The translations under genes and the position numbers were made by a program. The notes below the pieces were generated by a model. It saw only the letters and a program-made list of their open reading frames with translations. It made no database searches and was not told where the DNA came from. DNA of 36,781 nt from Clostridia bacterium (GTDB lineage Bacteria > Bacillota > Clostridia > Oscillospirales > Acutalibacteraceae), in assembly GCA_017435865.1 (NCBI GenBank), contig JAFSEF010000119.1, forward strand, positions 1-36,781, in the 5' to 3' direction. This document shows, piece by piece, positions 34,201-36,781 of this stretch (within the stretch, counting starts at the first letter, position 1; each line of letters begins with the position of its first letter).

Positions 34201-36554
34201 CCTTTGCAGTGAGTTCCGATGTTATGGTTGTTGGCTCTGCAGGTGGATACATCTACGTTAAGGACAACGACGGCAATCCTGTTGAAGGTGCAAATGTTTA
34301 TACCGCTGAATCAGAATCGATCGGTGTGACAGATGCAGAAGGTAAGGTGTTTACCGCTGCTTATGTTGCTGATGTTGTCAGCTTCTCGATTTATGCAGAA
34401 AAAGAAGGCACTCTTTCCTTCATTTACAAGTCCCAGAGCCTGAAGCCCGGTGCAGATGAAAACGGTGCTCCCGCTTATGTAATTCTCAATGCTGCACAGG
34501 ATGCTGCAACCCAGCAGAGCATTTCCTGGATGGCAAATCCGCTTGCAAGCGAAGCCAAGGCAATTGTCAAGTATGCAACCAAGGCTTCTTATGATGCAGA
34601 CGGCGAAGCAGCATTTGTTGAAGTTGAAGGCAACAGCTATCTTGATACCATGGCTGCTACCGGCAACATTGCAGAAAACTACGCTGTCAGATTCAACGCT
34701 GTAACCATTACCGGTCTTACTGAGAATACAGAATATTCTTACATTGTCGGTGATGGTGAAAAATGGTCCGGTGTTAAGACATTCAAAACAGAAAAAGACG
34801 ATATTGATACCAACTTCATCGTCTTCGGTGATATGCAGAACAAAGACACATCCAATGCAGACGCAATCTTCGCTGCTCTTGATGCAAGTGATGTAAATTA
34901 TAGCTTCGGCATTCAGACCGGTGACGCAGTTGACAATGCAGGTTCTTATGCATACTGGTCTGCTGTTGGTAATGCTTTCTCCGGTGAATACAGTGGCACA
35001 ATCGATATGGTTCGTGTCCTTGGTAACCATGAATACACTGGTGATGCCAAGGGTATCAACGCAGCTCATTATTACAATCTTCCCGGCACAACCGACGAAG
35101 CTCCGTTGGCATATTCCGTTGAATACGGCAATGTCTATGTTGCCGTTCTCGATTATCTGCCCAATACCAATGATGTGCAGGCTGCTGCTGACTGGCTTGT
35201 TGAAGACGCTTCAAAATCCAATGCAATGTGGAAAGTTCTCACCCTGCATCAGCCGCCCTATTACACCAATATTGGTGGCGGTTCCACAAGAGCCATGATG
35301 GATATTCTTGTCGGTGCAGTTGACGAAGCAGGTATTGATGTTGTCTTCTCCGGTCATGACCACACCTATGCAAGAAGCTTCCCCGTAACAGCCGGTGAAA
35401 AGAATGAAAACGGTACCGTTTACTTCATCTGTGCTGCTACCAATCCGGAAAAGGATTATCAGCTTACAAAGAACCCCGCTATCCATGAGGTCGCTTCCGG
35501 GGACTATCACTCTATTTATCTCACTGTCAGCACAACAGACACTGAAATGTCTATCAAGGTTTACAACTACGATGGTCAGGATCACGCACTCTTTGACTCC
35601 TGCACAATCACTCGTGAAGTCACTTGTACCGAAAGCGGTCACGACAATGTTTGTGACGGCGAAAACCTGATCTGTAAGGTCTGCGGTTACACAAAGCCGG
35701 TCGGTAACTTTACCGGTTTTGTTGCCAATGCAACAAGCGGCAAGAATATGTATCTCCTTGGTGGTACAGTAATGACAGGTTGGTTCGTTCTTGGTGAAGA
35801 GAACTATCTGTTTGATGAAAACGGCGAAGCCATGAGCGGCACAGTCGAATACGAAGGCTTTACCTACGAATGCGATGAAAACGGTAAGCTCAAGATGGGT
35901 GCTCTTGTTCAGAATGAAGACAAAACATATTCCTATTATATCAACGGCGTTTCACAGGAAGGCTGGTTCTACCTGAATGATAGCTGGTATTACTTCAGAA
36001 GAGCCGACCACAAGACCTATATCGGTTCGCTGATTGTCTACAAGGATGAACACAGCCCCGGCATGATTTATAAATTCGGTGCAGACAGCAAACTTGTCAG
36101 AGGCGCATTTGTCGAAACAACGGACGGCACATCTTATTATTGGGGTCCCGATGTTGCAACCGGCTTGATTACAATTGACAACAAGCTGTATTATTTCAGT
36201 CCCGAAAATACTTACATGCTGAAGAACGACAGCGTCGAAATTGACGGAATTGTTTATGCATTCGGTGCAGATGGTGTCTTTGCTCACTACGGTGCACATA
36301 TCGATGAAGATGGCGATGAAAAAGGCCTTTGCGACATCTGCTTCCCGAAACCTGTAAGAAAGCTCGGTGACATTGACGGCGACTATAGAGTTTCTTCCTC
36401 GGATGCTCGTCTTGCATTGCGTTTTTCTGTTAATCTTGAAACATTGACAGAAAAACAGATTCTCTTTGCAGATGTTGATAAGAGCGGTACGGTCGATTCG
36501 TCTGATGCTCGTCTGATTCTTCGTGCAGCTGTCGGACTTGAAAAACTTTCCTGA
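31239..36554 (+). CDS. Secreted phosphodiester glycosidase (NAGPA) - metallophosphatase fusion with wall-binding repeats and dockerin
   Basis: A 1771-residue surface protein. Residues 1-31 are a signal peptide ending AFA. Residues about 70-300 form a NAGPA-type phosphodiester glycosidase domain (GINADFFN at 124-131, NPRTAVGIKADGTVLMYV, CLDGGGST with D256), the fold of the human mannose-6-phosphate uncovering enzyme. Beta-rich modules follow (about 300-1080), including galactose-binding- and carboxypeptidase-regulatory-like ones. An FN3-like segment (about 1090-1190) leads to a purple-acid-phosphatase-like domain with D1198, D1229, N1263-H1264, H1337, H1373 and H1375 (FSGHDHTY). After a Cys-rich linker come cell-wall-binding repeats (about 1490-1690; GWFYLNDSWYYF) and a type I dockerin (1709-1771). 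AAAGGA lies ten bases before the ATG. Probable action: remove a sugar from a phosphodiester, then the exposed phosphate (inference). T-ending codons dominate, unlike its neighbours. Confidence 0.9.
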   Translation: MKNRKMSKSVLCVLLSVLMVFTVFAPITAFATSVDESKLQEGTLLTSKTEYAVAPGVTEARITTNDTTGLNQVTAYVLEVDMANPYTSIIAGYKDDNGSNHGFARVRDQAYSAEAKRGVNVVGGINADFFNMQTGETQGALVMNGTVYHAASDRPYFGVTKDGQAVISTGKLTDDIVEAVGGLCLLVQNGEVTQDAYTNGYGAILNPRTAVGIKADGTVLMYVCDGRQAPYSIGQYFTDLAHSLVALGCETALCLDGGGSTTFVSQHEGSAELVCRNRPSDQVEREVSSSLLVCSSAKPSGVFDHATIAPNNNIYTPNAVVEFTAVGVDSAGYEAALPADGKFELADDSFGTITDDGVFTSNGKIGTVTVNYVSGGAACGTVSVEVQIPDTLYVGNAEQAVGPGVTTDFGLVAKYNNRDVIMHDGDINWTIVDSITNDNLNGVAGTFNGLTFTGAEENAYNTFITATLACNAALSQKLTVFIGSKQTMLYDFEYVTGEENKDAENYIPSFELPVNGANWLTANGYSGYRGRAEELYNEGYPLYMWPNAAVSNDTVAIDVVSAADGEPVRFGDKSLRISFDYSSYNYSSNANFYLRTTVPAYAFEGSPTAIGVWVYAPEGTSNYRLYLNCARGMTVEAIEKGIAHTAQSYQCVTDKEPGVLGINWTGWKYLEFDLTGVETSTSDSNIGPAYAPFGLNPGAGIFWISYQPAHMGQPTADTIYIDDITLIYGANTSDTTNPTVNYVGDMTSEIVDGETVFTSNTNTFKAVYADTEDKYMTGINDAATKMYIDGVDVTDKCYINEGDDEIYFYDAVLADGVHVIEIEVADIFGNVTTDMRYFTIDSKSDDTEVSVVADSAPVLGEDYTISVVTNNAADVLAADVVVKVLSDYTSYWRNTSVVPAENYELDGEAVYNSIRDTLTFKVVRKTDADATKDTGVIANIVTAVPADVPDSLAVTHRIAKGALTLASENAEKYTAAFSGKITNVTIAPFAVSSDVMVVGSAGGYIYVKDNDGNPVEGANVYTAESESIGVTDAEGKVFTAAYVADVVSFSIYAEKEGTLSFIYKSQSLKPGADENGAPAYVILNAAQDAATQQSISWMANPLASEAKAIVKYATKASYDADGEAAFVEVEGNSYLDTMAATGNIAENYAVRFNAVTITGLTENTEYSYIVGDGEKWSGVKTFKTEKDDIDTNFIVFGDMQNKDTSNADAIFAALDASDVNYSFGIQTGDAVDNAGSYAYWSAVGNAFSGEYSGTIDMVRVLGNHEYTGDAKGINAAHYYNLPGTTDEAPLAYSVEYGNVYVAVLDYLPNTNDVQAAADWLVEDASKSNAMWKVLTLHQPPYYTNIGGGSTRAMMDILVGAVDEAGIDVVFSGHDHTYARSFPVTAGEKNENGTVYFICAATNPEKDYQLTKNPAIHEVASGDYHSIYLTVSTTDTEMSIKVYNYDGQDHALFDSCTITREVTCTESGHDNVCDGENLICKVCGYTKPVGNFTGFVANATSGKNMYLLGGTVMTGWFVLGEENYLFDENGEAMSGTVEYEGFTYECDENGKLKMGALVQNEDKTYSYYINGVSQEGWFYLNDSWYYFRRADHKTYIGSLIVYKDEHSPGMIYKFGADSKLVRGAFVETTDGTSYYWGPDVATGLITIDNKLYYFSPENTYMLKNDSVEIDGIVYAFGADGVFAHYGAHIDEDGDEKGLCDICFPKPVRKLGDIDGDYRVSSSDARLALRFSVNLETLTEKQILFADVDKSGTVDSSDARLILRAAVGLEKLS

Positions 36555-36570
36555 TTCTCAGCTTATAATT

Positions 36571-36605
36571 ATGAAGGTTTCCCGCTTGGGAAACCTTCAT
36601 TTTTT
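36571..36605 (+). terminator. Terminator after the large surface enzyme gene
   Basis: ATGAAGGTTTCCC (36571-36583), loop GCTT, GGGAAACCTTCAT (36588-36600), then a T-run. Perfect 13-bp stem. Confidence 0.95.
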
Positions 36606-36640
36606 GTTCTGCACGAAACGCTTGGGCTTTGTTTTATGAA

Positions 36641-36781
36641 AAAACAAATTGGAGTTTATCGCTGACTTTTGACTGTCGTCAGTTATTAAAAGTTTTGGTC
36701 AAGCTTTTCACAAAAGCTTGCGGGGTCAAGGGGCAGAGCCCATTGTCGCCCGTCGCAACGGGCGAAATCCTTTTCCTTACA
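36641..36781. repeat. Stem-loop-rich intergenic repeat at the window edge
   Basis: It starts with AAAACAAATTGGAGTTTATC and contains ACTG/CAGT with flanking ACTTTT/AAAAGT, a perfect CAAGCTTTT-CAC-AAAAGCTTG hairpin (36700-36720), then GGGGTCAAGGGGCAGAGCCC and CGCCCGT-CGCA-ACGGGCG (36747-36764). Similar palindromic intergenic units are common in Clostridia (from memory, not checked). No open frame with a ribosome binding site is present, and the element runs into the window end. Confidence 0.55.

Noticed and set aside
1-36781. tRNA or rRNA genes
   Set aside because: Intergenic regions were read for tRNA-like cloverleafs and rRNA stretches; none was found, though weak structured RNAs could be missed by eye.

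Overview
The window looks like a chromosome segment from an uncultured anaerobic gut or rumen Firmicute, most likely of the Oscillospiraceae/Ruminococcaceae group (inference). Grounds: strong AGGAGG-type ribosome binding sites, sigma-A promoters with 17-base spacers, stem plus U-run terminators, a 58-residue S21, type I dockerins ending ARLILRAAVGLE, BspA-like leucine-rich repeats, and a zinc-ribbon kinase with HRDISPDN in its catalytic loop. No tRNA, rRNA, CRISPR array, phage gene or complete insertion sequence was seen.

Layout. 1-1863: a HipB-like repressor with three operator palindromes, overlapping a Sapep dipeptidase. 2084-5198 (minus): rpsU with its own promoter and terminator, then yqeG, an Xaa-Pro aminopeptidase and a CofE-like ligase. 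5426-9539 (plus): a secreted GH43, a Nif11-leader RiPP precursor and a membrane Ser/Thr kinase with a leucine-rich-repeat ectodomain. 9738-11993: typA and zapA. 12087-15634 (minus): a membrane protein, a small XRE regulator, and a malate pair (Ldh_2 dehydrogenase plus malic enzyme). 15864-22949 (plus): an anchored EEP phosphoesterase with an NhaC antiporter, a secreted lipase and a GH38 alpha-mannosidase. 23072-28312 (minus): a frameshifted LRR-dockerin protein, an exported metallophosphoesterase, a short CDF transporter preceded by a MITE-like element, a DUF2804 protein and a second metallophosphoesterase. 28472-36554 (plus): a GH31 glycosidase and a 1771-residue secreted protein. The window ends in a stem-loop-rich intergenic repeat.

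How the genes may fit together. The right half is rich in glycan and phosphoester enzymes: GH43, GH38, GH31, DUF2804, lipase, two metallophosphoesterases, EEP and the 1771-residue protein. The last joins a phosphodiester glycosidase (NAGPA) domain, a purple-acid-phosphatase-like domain, wall-binding repeats and a dockerin. That order suggests one polypeptide that removes a sugar from a phosphodiester and then the exposed phosphate. Its promoter carries hexamers spaced 10-11 bases apart, as in Pho boxes. The two best candidates for something undescribed are this enzyme with its promoter, and the Nif11-leader peptide whose 35-residue core is rich in Cys, His, Arg and Pro and has no modification or export gene in the window.
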